The position numbers and the translations under genes were made by a program. A stretch of 64,000 bases of DNA from Ceratothoa steindachneri (lineage: Eukaryota; Arthropoda; Malacostraca; Isopoda; Cymothoidae): assembly GCA_963969495.1 (NCBI GenBank), contig OZ018328.1, positions 682,001 through 746,000 on the forward strand, given 5' to 3'. This document shows positions 1-11,277 of the stretch, piece by piece; position 1 is the first letter of the stretch, and every line of letters starts with the position of its first letter. A model generated the notes under the pieces. It was not told the origin of the DNA and did not search any database. It saw nothing but the letters and a program-made list of their open reading frames with translations.

Positions 1-768
1 CGAAAAATGGTCGTGATTCTCGCCCGAATATCCTGATGGTGGCGAGGATGAAGGGAAGGGGGGACCAGAAGACGAGTTTACGATCCTCCTTGAAGACGAA
101 TGAAGGCACCTCTGCTCCAGAGAAGTGCAACCTCCAAAAATTGAGACTCCGACACGGCTCGGCGCGAAATCTCACACAGGAAAGTAAAGATCCTTGAGGG
201 GGGTTCTGATGAGATGAGAAGAATCCCGGCCAGTCCTTCGGGGAGAAAACGATTCGAGGCTTTGCTCTGAACAGAGTAAGCCTTCACAAAAGAGATGGAT
301 CTGCCTGGTGAGATCCAACCTCGGTGGTATACGCGAATACCAGGGACTTAGAGAAACAGATACACGATCTAAACCGAAGGCGACGAGATCTCAAATCAAT
401 CTGCCGATCTTTGAAAAACTCAGGGTATTTATATGACGGCCATTTTTGTGATGTTCAATCGCTGAGAGGCATAGACGTCTGAAAGAAAGTTTCCGGCACC
501 GAGAGGGATTAGCTTTTTGTCGCCCGACACCGGTCTTAATCGTCTCTAACGATGTGGGTGTGAAATTTCGGCTATCCTTTTCCCGACTACGGAGATTAGC
601 ATTTCATCGGCGATGTGAAAGCTTTTAGCGGCCAGCTTAACTGATTTTCAAATTCTTTCTTCTTTTATTTTTCTCCTTGGATACAGAGCTTTTTAATACA
701 CGTGGAGTTATAGTTAGAAGACATAGGGAGGGAAGGAATTCAAGAAACAAAAGAAGGGGGTATTCTTC
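1..768. other. Unassigned sequence at window start
   Basis: I recognise no gene, repeat array or RNA here. Open frames are short, carry no motif I know and are not supported by a second copy in the window. The base composition is mixed and less AT-rich than the LINE-rich centre. It may be the non-coding part of the unknown repeat that begins just downstream, but nothing in the sequence proves this. Confidence 0.5.
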
Positions 769-1085
769 TTGGCATCCCCTTTTCCCTTACACCCAGCCTC
801 ATCCGACCTTCATAAAAGAATAATTCAGAATCAGTCCGAAAAAAAGAGCAGAGTTCAGGTATCTTTCGGGGCCAATAAATAAGAGAAAGAAGAGCGGAAA
901 ATAAAGGGCAACAAATAAAGTAAGTGGGAGAGGGGGAGGAGTATATTAAAAGTCTGGTTCGCAGCATCAGGGAAACCGTAAGGGCCCCAGTGCTGAATCC
1001 CCTCGACACATGAAGACCAGAGCCTCTTTGAGGCCAACGCTGAAGAAAGAAAAGGTTCCAGAGAAAGAAGGGGAGGCAGTCTCTA
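769..1085. repeat. Dispersed repeat, copy 1 (second copy at 15600-15920)
   Basis: This stretch aligns by eye with 15600-15920. Both hold, in the same order, a CTTCAT(A/G)AAAGAAT segment, a CAGTCCGAAAAAAA segment, a TCAGGTA segment, a purine-rich block, a TTTGCAGCA/TTCGCAGCA block followed by CCAG or CAGG, and a final block rich in AAAGAAAA and GAGAAGG. Identity is moderate with many small indels, so both copies are old. Neither contains a convincing ORF. It could be an untranslated or LTR part of a larger retroelement, and the family is unknown to me. Confidence 0.6.
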
Positions 1086-2057
1086 TCCCGCCCTCAAACG
1101 GAAATCGTCGCCCTAATCACTTTGAGATCGCCCCCTCCCAATATTACACAACCATCAAGTACGTGACAGTACCTTGACCTTTGCCGAAACCGTACAAAAA
1201 ACTACATATAATCATAGCTCCTGCTACTTGATCTCGCTATATATCTCTACGTGTACTCATAAGGCCACGGTGATTTTCTTTCCTGGCCACCATGCTGACG
1301 GGACCTAGCTCCCGTCCGTCCCAGCTTAGACTCCCCCCCCCCTTCGCTAACGCCTAATCTCTGTCTCATCTACCCACTACCTCTATAATTGTGCCCCTGT
1401 TTTCTGTAGTTCCTTTACAATAACCTTTTCTCTACCCTTTTGATGGCCCCTTGTCCTCCCCATGGACCTCCTCGATCACAACCCGATGTGAGGTGTGGTG
1501 ACCCTATCTGCTCAGAAGCCAGTCACCAAGCTGGATCCGTCATCACGACCTACCTACCACGTGTACGATTTGGTCCGGGTCTTTCCCAAGGGGTGGCAGA
1601 GAAGGCGTATACCACCCCGCTAAGTGATATGGCCGAGGACAATAAAAGGTGCCCAATAGTGCCGTTCTCTTCTTAGAGTCACTATTGGCCGTCACGAACA
1701 GAGGTAGTGAAATCTTATATACGTCCATGGAGAATGCACAAAAACTCTCCCCATTACCCCCACTTTACAATCAACGAAGCTGCTCTCGGGCAACTCCAAA
1801 GAAGAAAAGGAGCCCACCCCATGCTTTCTCAGGAGCTTTCTTTATCCCTCTTCTACCGAAGAAGAGGCTTACTTCTCTCCTAGGTCTACGGTTGAGGTGG
1901 ACTCCTCCTCATTCCCTTGTCCTGAGGCGTCCTTGGACGACTTCTACCTTTCCAGCGGCAGTCCCCAATTTAAATTCACAGGGGCCTCCAAGGAGAGCAA
2001 GCAGGTGGCCAAATATTGACCACTCCTGGTGGGAGAGGCTCGATAAGGCTAAACTCC
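1086..2057. other. Unassigned, with possible continuation of a decayed retroelement
   Basis: No feature is recognised with confidence. Serine- and acid-rich minus-strand peptide readings between about 1780 and 2060 could continue the frame at 2058-2438, but they carry stops and no known motif. A short C-rich run occurs near 1330. Confidence 0.4.
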
Positions 2058-2438
2058 TTAGGGGGGCAAGGCGAAACGATCTCGCGCTTCCACCGATTCG
2101 TTAGACATAGCGGAGGCAACAGCCGCGAAGGTGCTCCTGAGGCCGTCTTCCGAGGTTCCTAAAACTGTCCCCTGAAGGGAGGGCAGCAGCAATGTAGCTT
2201 CGGCCCCTACGACCAAATCCTGTGCTAGTCTGGGTGATTCGAAGACAGTGGATCCTCTAGGAAGGACCCATGTCTCCGAAGCAACCTCGTCTGCTAAGGT
2301 TTCGAGCCGGAGGATGGAAAAGGCTCTCATGTCGAGCCAACCTTCCTGATAAGTCCTGGGAGGTGACAGTGCCATCAGCGCAATATTCGCCAACAGCGCC
2401 CTGAGTTCGGCCCCCGTGAAGGGTAGGGCCTTTTCCAT
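2058..2438 (-). pseudogene. Unrecognised coding fragment, possibly gag-like
   Basis: A 126-residue open frame on the minus strand. I do not recognise the family. It has a helix-like composition rich in Ala, Leu and Glu, with segments such as LLANIALMALSPPRTYQEGW and RAFSILRLETLADEVASE, and no zinc knuckle, RT or DDE motif. The frame remains plausible beyond its first Met for a short distance upstream. It resembles structural (gag-type) proteins of retroelements in composition only. Low GC skew and the lack of a second copy in the window leave a chance ORF possible. Confidence 0.3.
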
Positions 2439-2599
2439 GAGGGTCTTCCCTTCGATGCGGAACCCACATCTCTTCCGAGCTAAGCCTAGAGGACATATTC
2501 CTTTAATGGAATTGCCGCAGACTGCGGGCCAACTTGTAGGAGCTGCGGATGCTCGTCTCCTCTCGTTTTCCCTTAGCTAACTTTTTACACAGCAACACA

Positions 2600-5191
2600 A
2601 GATGGGGCTGGGATACAAGGATGCGCCATTTACACTGTGTGTGATATCTCCATCCTACTCTTTGCTCTCAATACCTCCTTTCAAGCAGTAGTAGTGCAGC
2701 TGCACCTGGATAGGAGCTATACTGTTATTTCTGCGTACATTCTACCCTCATTTGACTTCGACTCGGGGGACTTTCGATGCATAATGGCACAGTTGCCAGG
2801 GACCTTTCTCTTGCTCAGTACTTTGAACAGTAGACATCTTCTCTGGGGAAAAAAATTGATAAATCCCAGTGGTCAGGTCCTTGCCGCCCTGATTGACGTG
2901 CTGGAGCCGACCCTTAAATAGAATCGTTATACTTACATGCGCTATAAGTGCCGCCAGAAGGATTTACCTGTCGGTGAAGTTCGTCAAGTTGGGCTAAGTT
3001 CCGGTATGTTTCGAAGTACGCCCGCCGCTCTTCATGACGGAAATATTGTCTTGATTAAATGGAAGACCCCTCTAGCAGAAGTGTGAAAGCAAGTCAAAAT
3101 GATTTGGGGAAGTTCCCCCAGGATTCTCAATCACAATCTCCAGGAGAATGGGACTTTAATCTCGCACCCCGCATCCGTGGCGGAGTCATTCGCGATCGCT
3201 TTATCCGTATTCTGCCGCCAAGATGCTGCTTAGTCAAAATTCAATGCGCGTCGTGATCTCGCAGAAGGCTCCGAACTTGACTTTACATCAAGAAACGGAG
3301 AACCCTTCAAAAACGTGTTTACTTTGAGTGAGTTGCGTTTCGTGCGCGGATAACGCTCCTGGTCCGGTCAATGTTTCGTATGTCGTGCTTTGACACTCGG
3401 AAGAGCCAGGGAGGAAGTATCTATTAGATTTGTTTAAAAGGATTCTGGTATAGGATATCCTCACAGACTGTTGGTGAATCGCTACTGTGCTCGCGTTTCG
3501 CGAGCACAGAAGGAAGTTAGAGAAATTGGCGGTTTCCGCCCAATATCTCTAACCTCCTGCGTGTGCAAGTTGATGGAGAAGTTAGTATATGTTAAAGTAA
3601 CTTTATGGACAACGGAGGTCCCCTGGCTTCCTCAAGTTCCACTCCATGACGGAAGCTATGGTCCGACTAAAAAATGCCGTGTGCGAGGCATTTCTTCGTA
3701 GAAAGCACTACGTCACGGTTACTTTCGATCTGGAGAAGGTCTATGATATCAGCATCATGGAAACTTTCAACACGGAGGTAGCGAGGGGACGCCTCCCAAT
3801 CTTTATTTTAGAATTTTTGCGAGATTATTAATTCTGGGTAACGGTGTGGGCACCCCTCTCCGACCCAATGGACCAGGAAGAGGGTGTCCCGGAGTGAATT
3901 GCCCTCAGTGTCACACTCTTTGCCCTGAGCATCAACGGTATCACCTCGCTACTGCCGGGAGATGTCTTGCTATCTTTCGATCTCTTTTGGCGCGGCACAG
4001 ATACTTAAGTGCGTCGAATCAAACATACAGTGAACCGCATCTTGCTATGCCGAAGTGCACATGTTTTGGACTTCCATGGGCCAAGACTAAGGCGATGCTC
4101 TTCTGCCGTTATTCATGGGGTGGATTCGCATTGTTTCCTTAGTCTTGATTTTCACCGACGCCTCACCTGGACCTTCATATTCGCTGCTTCAGGGTCTCTT
4201 TTATTCGCGCTACGGACATTCCTCATTTCGTGACGATCAGCACCTCTGTTGCGGAAAGGGCTACTGCCTTACTTATATATCTATCCTTGGTCGTTCAAAG
4301 CTTGACTATGGATGCAAGTTGTATACATTCCTCAAGTGGGCTTAATCCATCACCCCCACTCTCCGCCTTGCGACCGGTGCCTTCAGCACGTAACCATTAA
4401 GAACCTGGTTTGCTATATCCATGACGAAACGGTTTCGGTGAATCTGGCGGATATCAAGATTATCTTCTGTTTGCTTCCTGGATATGTTGGAATTGCGGGG
4501 AATGAGTGCACCAATGAGTATGTCAAAGTGTGACGGTGCCATGAGAGCAGCGTTTCGCTCTTTCTCACACCGATTACATGGCAGGAATCCAAGCATCCCA
4601 CAAAGAAGATGGGAGACGCCCTAGGGTAGCTTAAAGTTACGTGCAATTGCGCCGTGACTGTTCCCGTGGACCTAGGCCCCAATGCCGCCACAGTATCAGG
4701 TTGTTTTATGTGGTCTTCGAATTAGACTCACTCGTGGGATGCACCACTATTTGATGGAGGGCTCATCGATAATTTATTGCAATGACTGCGTTGTCCCTCA
4801 GACTGTTCGGCACCTTCTTGTTGAATGTCTCAGTCTGGGAGATCTTCGCTCATGTTACCTGTCTCTATTCCAGTACGAGTGGGTTAGTTATCGCTTGTCC
4901 TTTGTTTTAGGGACAGGTTCGCGTATACAGACTTGCGGACAATTTGACTTTTTGGTTATTTGACTCTTTTTTTTTTAGATAATATCTTTTGCTTATTTTG
5001 TATTATTTGTTGTTGTCTTTTGCTTGTTTCTTAACATTTCTTATTGTTTGTTAATGCTATTCGTTATTTACCTATTTTTTAATCTAGCCTAGTATTAGGC
5101 TGTAGCGTGATTACGGCGACTTTTGCTCTACTCGGCAATCGCCGGATGTGCTCTTAAAATTTTAAAAAGTAAAAAAAAAAAAAAAAAAAAA
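2600..5191 (+). mobile_element. Non-LTR retrotransposon 'J' copy A (I/Jockey-group, with RNase H), decayed
   Basis: A 5'-truncated LINE. It starts inside the apurinic endonuclease domain (VVVQLHLDRSYTVISAY at about 2690, NSRHLLWG at about 2830), continues through an RT region (RPISLTSCVCKLMEK at about 3540, DLEKVYD at about 3730) and an RNase H end (GYVGIAGNE at about 4480), and ends with a C-terminal zinc-finger-like CNDC..RHLLVECLSLGDL (about 4780). It finishes in a 3' UTR with a hairpin and a poly-A run at 5170-5190. Frames change repeatedly and stops are frequent, so no protein can be made. Its order and motifs match copies B (54437-55817) and C (58566-61501). RNase H places it in the I/Nimb/LOA side of the Jockey supergroup; the exact clade is inferred. 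Confidence 0.85.
5114..5144 (+). other. Conserved 3'-UTR hairpin of LINE J, copy A
   Basis: The left arm CGGCGACT (5114-5121) faces the right arm AATCGCCG (5137-5144), close to the poly-A tail. The same structure occurs at 55759-55789 and 61450-61480 in the other two copies. The outermost pair is C-G here but T-A in copy C, a compensatory change that argues for a functional RNA stem, perhaps the RT recognition site for target-primed reverse transcription. Confidence 0.6.
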
Positions 5192-5445
5192 GCTACAAGG
5201 ACGTCTCACAACTAATTACGAACTCATTCATCTCAACCTTCCACGATTCCACGATTTCATTCTCCCCAAATTCAACCGACAGAAAGCACTATCGTGGTAT
5301 TGAAGGACACTTAGCCCTAAAGGCATCTTTTGACTTTTGGTCGACGCTCCTCTAATTTCGTCTATGCAGTGAAATCAAATCCCAGCTCTTAGGGGAAATA
5401 TTGCCGGTTTAACCATTGTGGTCCTTCACACCCCCCCCCCCCCCC
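5192..5445. other. Intervening sequence with a poly-C run
   Basis: Between the poly-A of LINE J and the first recognisable L2 codons. It has no gene that I can support. A pure C run lies near 5431-5447. The segment may be the remains of a LINE 5' region, since the downstream frame begins in the middle of an endonuclease domain. Confidence 0.4.
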
Positions 5446-7995
5446 CCGCTCCTCTCCGGCCTTATTTGTCGAGGAGTTCAGTAACCTACTCTCTCTCGGT
5501 GACTTCAATTTTCCTAGCCACAATGAGACTTTTCGTGCATTAATTGACATCATCGACCTCTTCTCTCTTACACAACATATGTCATCACCAACACATACAT
5601 GTTAATACCCTAGACTTAGTCATCTCGAACCTCCATATATTTAATCTAACAGTAACTGACCTTTCTAATACGAATTCTGACCACTTATTGGCCAATTTTA
5701 AATTCTATATTCCCTACCACCTACCTCCTCGCTCGTCTCAAGATCCTACTCCTTTCCGGCGACTATCGTCAATTGATACTACTTCTCTCTTTAACGATGC
5801 TGTATTTGCCCTACCTCCTATTCATACTACTGCTTCATCTGACCAAACCTTAAAGGCTCTGCACCAATCATTACTCGCCTGCCTTAACGTGCACGCCCCC
5901 CTTATCACTCCTTCAAACCGCCATCACCGCGCCCCTTGGTTCACCATGGAACTCCTTCGTTCAAGGAGGTCCTTACCTGCTCATGAACGAGCCCTCCGTA
6001 AAGCACGCTCCCGTGAGCAGGACACGACCACCCTCTCACTCGCCTATCGCCTTGCTACTTCGACAAATTTTTCCAAATTAAAATCAGCGCGTGAGGCTCA
6101 TTCACGCAAACTTTTTGTCTGAGAGCAAGAATGACCCTCGGATTAGCTTTCGTCTCTTCTGTCGTCTTTCCTAGCCTAGCCCCATTTCCCCCACCTCTCC
6201 TCCCATCAACCCCTCTACTCCCTTTATTTTTTCTGATAAAGTTATTAACCTTCGCGCCGTACTACCCCAGTCGTCTGAACAAGCCCATGATGTTCTTCCC
6301 GCCCATACTCCATTGCCGCTTAACGTCCTCACTCGGGCGTCCTCTGAGGAAGTAACTATCCTGATCTCACGCTCTAACAAATCTGGACCCCCTACGGACG
6401 TCTTTCCACCCAAACTCCCCAACCAAATTCTCCCTGCTGTCTTCCCACTGATTCTTCATCTCTTTAACACTTCTCTTGCTACAATGGTGGTTCCCTCTTC
6501 CTTAAAACATGCCTCAATTCGTCCTATTCTTTAAAATAACACACCTTAACCCTTCTGAACCATCTAGCTATCGCCCTATCTCACAGCTTCCATTCCTCTA
6601 TAAGATCATCGACAGAGTGGTTTTCTCTCGCCCTAATGACCATATGTTTAACTGCAATATCGATGAAATGTATCAATCAGTGTTCAAAGCGAAGTACTCT
6701 GCTGAAACCGCTCTTCTTAATTTTTCAGACGGTTTACGTAGAGCAGCCAATAGGGGCCGTACGTCAATTCTAGTCCTCCTAGACCTCTCCTCTGCTTTCG
6801 ACAGCATCGACCATACAACCCTCCTTGATCGTCTTCGAATTTTCCTTGGTCTCTCGGGTACTGCACTTGATTGGTTCCGCTCATACCTCTCCTCCCGCAC
6901 TCAGTCGGTTGCGCTCAATAACCTCTCCTCTGAGCCTGCGCCCATTCATTTTGGGGTGCCTAAGGGCTCAGTCCTTGGTCCCCTCCTCTTTCACATCTAC
7001 TTACTTCCTCTTGGCTCCCTTCTTCGTGATTTGGGACTGTCCTTCCACCTATATGTCGATGACACTCAGATATACCTTTCCTCATATCTGTGTCCTTCTC
7101 TCAATCAATTACCAAGCTCCTTTCAGTCTACACCTCCATAAACGAATGGCTGTCTGAGAACATTCTCAAACTTAACCATGATAAAACTGAAGTTCTCCTT
7201 GTTGGTTCTGCATCGATGGTGGAGAAATCTAAAGCTCTCTTCCTTTCCCTTAACCTTGGGGAAACTAATGTCGCCTTCTCTGTTACCGTCAGTAATCTTA
7301 TTATTCTCGACGAGCAATTCTCGTTTAAACCGCGCATCCATCGTATCTGTAAGTCTTCCTTCGGTTTCCTCCGCAACTTTGCAAGTGTTCGATCCCATTT
7401 TGATCGACGAAGCCTTGAGACTGCTATTCATGGATTCGTCACTCACGCTTAGACTACTGCAATCATCTTCTAGTGAATCTCCCTTCTTCGTCACTTCGTC
7501 CCCTACAACTAGTTCAAAAGTATGCTGCCCGGCTCCTCCTTCGCCGCCCCCAGTTCTCTCCTTCGATGCTTCTGTTACAGGAGCTGCTCTGGTTACCTAT
7601 TCGCTTCCGTACCCACTATGAAATTCTTCTCATCACCTACAAGGCCCAAAACCTCGAGGCTCCACCTTATCTCTCGTCTGCCCTCTCCCATCGTCAAACT
7701 CCTCGGGCACTCCGGTCTAACCTCGCTCCCACCCTGAACACTCCTCGTTCTGTCCTCTGCTCGATGAGTGACCGTTCCTTCTCAGTTTGTGCTCGAATAC
7801 TCTGTAATGCTCTTCCTGCCGAAGTCAGATCCTCTCCCTCCTTTGCTACTTTTAAACGTCTCATGAAGACTCATCTCTTCAGAATTGCCTTCTCCCCTGT
7901 AAACTTTCTCTACGCTTGCTACAAACCTGCGCTCTGTGAGGAGTAGCTACCCTGAAGGGTGCATTATAAATACCTATTATTATTATTATTATTGA
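5446..7995 (+). mobile_element. L2-like non-LTR retrotransposon, 5' truncated, ATT tail
   Basis: A LINE that begins in the endonuclease C-terminus (SLGDFNFPSHNETFRAL at about 5495, NTLDLVISN, then NSDHLLANF at about 5680), followed by RT and the long C-terminal region typical of L2/Rex1-like elements (LQELLWLPIRFRTHYEIL at about 7580, APPYLSSALSHRQTPRALRS). The 3' end is a short ATT/TTA microsatellite (about 7974-7994), as is common for this group. Several frameshifts break the frame. A minus-strand relative lies at 57372-58310. Confidence 0.85.
6509..7141 (+). pseudogene. L2-like reverse transcriptase core fragment
   Basis: 210 open residues holding the central RT motifs: SSYRPISQLPFLYKIIDRVV (fingers), ILVLLDLSSAFDSIDHT (motif A, catalytic Asp in LLDLSSAFD), HFGVPKGSVLGPLLFHIYL (motif B region, with K where Q is usual) and LSFHLYVDDTQIYLSS (motif C, YVDD). 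It would copy element RNA into DNA at a nicked target. The frame shifts at about 7090 into the thumb and C-terminal region (SINEWLSENILKLNHDKTEV), so the enzyme is broken. Flanking frames at 5544-6122 and 7473-7946 supply the endonuclease end and the C-terminus. Confidence 0.85.
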
Positions 7996-9464
7996 AGAAC
8001 AGGAGCTTCTCTCTCTTTCCCAATTTGGGTTTCGCTCACATCGCTCCACACTGGACCCTCTTACTCTACTTAACCAAGAAATTGGCCCTGTTTTCCGGAG
8101 AGGAAACTTCGTCACTGCAATCTTCTTTGACTTGGAAAAAGCGTATGATACTCGCTAGTGGCGCTTGATTCTACAACAACTATACGACAGGAGAATTCGT
8201 GCACCCTTGACGCTGTTTATATGTAACTTTTTGAAGTACCGCTCCTTCTGCATCAATCTTCGCGGTGCACGCTCTTCGAAATTCGTACGTACATCATGAG
8301 GATGTCCACCAAGGAAGCGTGATTAGCGCTACTTTTTTGTAATTGCTATCAATTCTTTCTCAAAACATATCTTACTGCCTGTATGCTGCTCCCTTTGCGT
8401 AGATGACTTTGCTATCTAGCTGACGAGCTCTTCTGTGGCGTTGGCCACCATCCTATTCCAGCGAGCCGTCGATTCAAGAGTGGCTCGTGCCCCATCTATC
8501 GGATTCAACATATCCCTCCCTAAAACAACGGCCATTACCTTTACTCGACGTAAATCGATTCCTAGGCTGAGTCTCAATTTTTTTGGATTGCCGATGAAAT
8601 TTACCACCCATGCTAAATTCCTAAGTCTTATATTTGACTAATATATGACATGCGATTTTACATTGAAGACCTTGTAAGAAGATACGTCCCTGGACTTGCC
8701 CTTATGTTCTCTTTATCGAAGCTACACTAGGGCGCTCATCGACGCGCCCTCCTCAAAATCCACATATCACTTCTCCTGCCAAAGCTTAATTATGACTGCA
8801 ACCTTTATGGCTCAGCTTCTAAAAGCACAAAATAAACTGATATCTCTCCATGTTGAAACAGGATCCCTCCCATCTTCCTTTCGCCGTGATGAATACTGCC
8901 TTCGTTTCTACACCAGATGTCTCCGTATGCGCTCTATACTCACTCAAATTCTCTGCTCCACGGCCCCTCCGCAGAAGATTTTCCATCTCACCTTTTATTA
9001 ATACACCCTGTGTATAGCACAACTCTTAGAAACACTCAAGCTTCGACTCATCTCTGTTTCTCCGGAAAGAGCACCTACGTTAACCCCGTGGACTCGCAGG
9101 AGTGCTCAGTTTCGTGAACCTTGTCTGAGAGGCCCCAAGGGCCAGATACCAACCACATCTCTACCCGGCATCTTCCAAGAGCACGTAGACACACAAAATG
9201 CCGGTAATGAAAGTGCGGCGATTTTCCCCTCCCATATCTTACGGTCCAAAGTGCGAGGGCTGTAGCAGGCCAGTGCCGCACCAGATTTTTTATATTAAAA
9301 AAAATCTGATGTAACAAAAGAAACAAACTTGGTTTTACATTATCCAAAGGGGAGGATGGGAGGAATTTTGGGAGAGGTTGGGCGAGGAAGTGTTGGAAGG
9401 CAACAGACTGTGAAATGGAGTCTCCACTATTCAGTAAACTATCAAAGGCCTCTGACCCGTATGA
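7996..9464 (+). mobile_element. Decayed LINE 'E', RT half
   Basis: Starting directly after the ATT tail, the plus strand reads SLSQFGFRSHRSTLD, then TAIFFDLEKAYDT at about 8125 (motif A), HQGSVISATFF at about 8310 (motif B) and CVDDFAI at about 8398 (motif C, CVDD), then a thumb-like KTTAITFTRRKSIPRL. Stops and frameshifts are frequent. The pattern is that of an I/Jockey-type LINE related to, but distinct from, LINE J. From about 9120 the coding signal fades. The RNase H and 3' part appear to continue beyond the hAT insertion, at 14045. Confidence 0.7.
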
Positions 9465-9968
9465 CAGAGGTTCTAAACCAGTGTGCCACGTGACCTAGGG
9501 GTGCCGCGAGATTGGTGAAAAAATTGAATATCAAAAAAATATTATACTGCTAAATGCATACATAAATCGTGATAAATCAGGATTTAGCTTTTAAGAATGT
9601 TTCGAACATTAATTTCCAACTGATAAGTGATATGGAAGACATATCTCAGTCATGTGATGGCAGAATACACGGGAAATCCCACACATACACACAGCCTCAC
9701 CACGAGGTGCCGCATACTTCAACCTCTCAAATATTTCCTTTATTAGTACTCAGACGCTCTCTGTCTCCCTCACGTGCAGATTATCACGAGCTGGTTGTGT
9801 CTCTCCTCTAACGTACACATACACATACCACCCTCAGTTTCTCCCCAGAATAATGTATTTCTTATGTGCATACACACAATGATGGTTGAGCTCTGAGTTG
9901 AGGAAGAGAGAATAATGGATGTTTTTTTTGTTTTTGCAGTTTTCAGGGACAGAGTGGGAGAGGGTTAA

Positions 9969-10097
9969 TAACTATCGATAAGTTCGTACTGAGAAAGCGA
10001 AAACGCAAAGAAGAAGAAGATGAAAATCAAATAGTCACTCCAGTAGTCACTGCTTGCTCTGATTCGACCTCAAATAATGAAAGTGTTCTTCTATAGC
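9969..10097 (+). pseudogene. hAT transposase N-terminal segment (ZBED5-like)
   Basis: Reads IDKFVLRKRKRKEEEDENQ followed by a Thr/Ser-rich stretch and a stop. ZBED5-like hAT proteins typically begin MDKWL-RKRK, so the first codon ATC is probably a decayed ATG. The stretch just upstream (TTTTTGCAG at about 9932-9940) looks like a splice acceptor. It is separated from the main transposase frame by about 1.9 kb, about 1 kb of which is the later Merlin insertion. Whether the rest was an intron cannot be decided here. Confidence 0.6.
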
Positions 10098-10263
10098 AAT
10101 GCCCTCTGGGCATTCCTATAATAAAATCCTCCTGGGAAACTTAAATATATATATCATCATTTATTATGTGTAAAATTCAAATCGTTCAATTCATTTACTT
10201 AACTTTTGTCAATTAAATCATTCATGCAAATTATGTACAACTTAATAATTAATTAATTCATTT

Positions 10264-10391
10264 GATAATACTTCAGATTAGGGGCGCACGGTAGGTGGCG
10301 CTATTAGTAGGCTACAATTGGGGGCTACAATATATGTCTTATGACGTCAGACGGTAGCTTCAGATGTGACCAATCACGGTGTTATATTTTT
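10264..10391 (+). repeat. Left terminal inverted repeat of the Merlin-like element
   Basis: Contains TTAGGGGCGCACGGTAGGTG and, further in, TCTTATGACGTCAGACGGTA and GTGACCAATCACGG. All recur as reverse complements in the right arm at 11150-11269, with few differences apart from one 13 bp duplication near 10315-10340. Confidence 0.85.
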
Positions 10392-10674
10392 GTTGTTGTT
10401 TTGGGGACTTGTAACCTTTATTCTATATTATTTACTAAATATCTGCCCCTCTGCTGGTTTATAGTTTTTTCTAAGTTAGGTTAGGTTTCTTGATGTCTTT
10501 TATTGTTTTTTCCTATTTTTTTTTTTGTTTTCGTATTTTTTGCTTCACTGTGAACAATAACAGCTTTTTACTGGCAACGTCGTAGTTATAAATAGGACCT
10601 GCTGTGCAAATGTTTAGGTTTCGTCATGCTCTAGATGTGCTTCTTCGTTATTCGAATTTTGGTTTATTTTGCAG

Positions 10675-10927
10675 GACTACGATAAACTTTTAGATTTTTT
10701 AGATGCGCATAAACTAATCGAGAAAACTATAAAATGCCCGAAATGCAGTGCGCATTTAAATTTTTCAGAAAATTTAATGTTTCGTTGCGATAAAATTATG
10801 TAAACGAAAACAGTAAGCAACAGCGGTGCCGTTTCAAACAATTAGCGCGTAGGGGTACATTTTTCGCGGGTTCCCATTTAAGTTTAAAAGACATTGTTCA
10901 AATTTCACATTTTTTCGTTTTGCTAAG
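10675..10927 (+). pseudogene. Merlin/ISXO2-like transposase N-terminal exon
   Basis: Encodes LLDFLDAHKLIEKTIKCPKC, then a second CD pair (MFRCDK), then after one frameshift and stop RFKQLARRGTFFAGSHLSLK. This is the C2C2 zinc ribbon followed by the 'S-x-R-x-GTFF' segment found at the start of ISXO2/IS1016-type (Merlin) transposases. A splice acceptor (TTTATTTTGCAG, ending 10674) precedes it, and a donor-like AAGTAAGTAAG (10925-10935) follows. The DDE catalytic exon is absent. A second fragment of this family is at 32032-32200. Confidence 0.7.
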
Positions 10928-11149
10928 TAAGTAAGTATTGTTTGTCATTAGGTTACCAGTTTTTTTTTCTGCCAGTAAAAGGCTGTTGTTCGCAGCGATA
11001 CAAAAAAAATACGAAAAATAAAATAGGAAAAAAACCATTAAATTCCAGGGGACTGCTCGTGGGGGAGATATCACTGGGGAGGACCACCCTACGATGATCC
11101 TGAGTTTCAATCAATGGGGGGGGGGCACAGCCCCCAGTATATACTCGTA

Positions 11150-11269
11150 TACAAAAAAATATAACGCCGTGATTGGTCACATCTGACGCTACCGTCTGAC
11201 GTCATAAGACATATATTGTAGCCTATAAACAGCGCTACCTACCGTGCGCCCCTAAACTGAAGTGTTGCC
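11150..11269 (-). repeat. Right terminal inverted repeat of the Merlin-like element
   Basis: Reverse complement of the left arm (see 10264-10391), ending in CTTCAGT-type terminal bases and followed directly by the target copy ATTCATTT at 11270-11277. Confidence 0.85.
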
Positions 11270-11277
11270 ATTCATTT

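Larger units (their letters stand above)
10264..11269 (+). mobile_element. Merlin/ISXO2-like DNA transposon with long terminal inverted repeats
   Basis: A 1006 bp element with inverted repeats of about 115-130 bp: 10264-10391 against 11150-11269. The left arm holds a 13 bp duplication (GGGGGCTACAA region) that the right arm lacks. The exact 8-mer ATTCATTT flanks it at 10256-10263 and 11270-11277, fitting the 8-9 bp target duplication of Merlin elements. The interior keeps only the N-terminal exon of the transposase (10675-10927). The catalytic DDE core is missing, so this copy is non-autonomous. It is inserted in the hAT element. Confidence 0.8.

Noticed and set aside
1649..2104. 151-residue plus-strand frame
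   Set aside because: Biased composition (Pro, Arg, Leu) and no motif. It overlaps the more gene-like minus-strand frame. Not supported as a gene.
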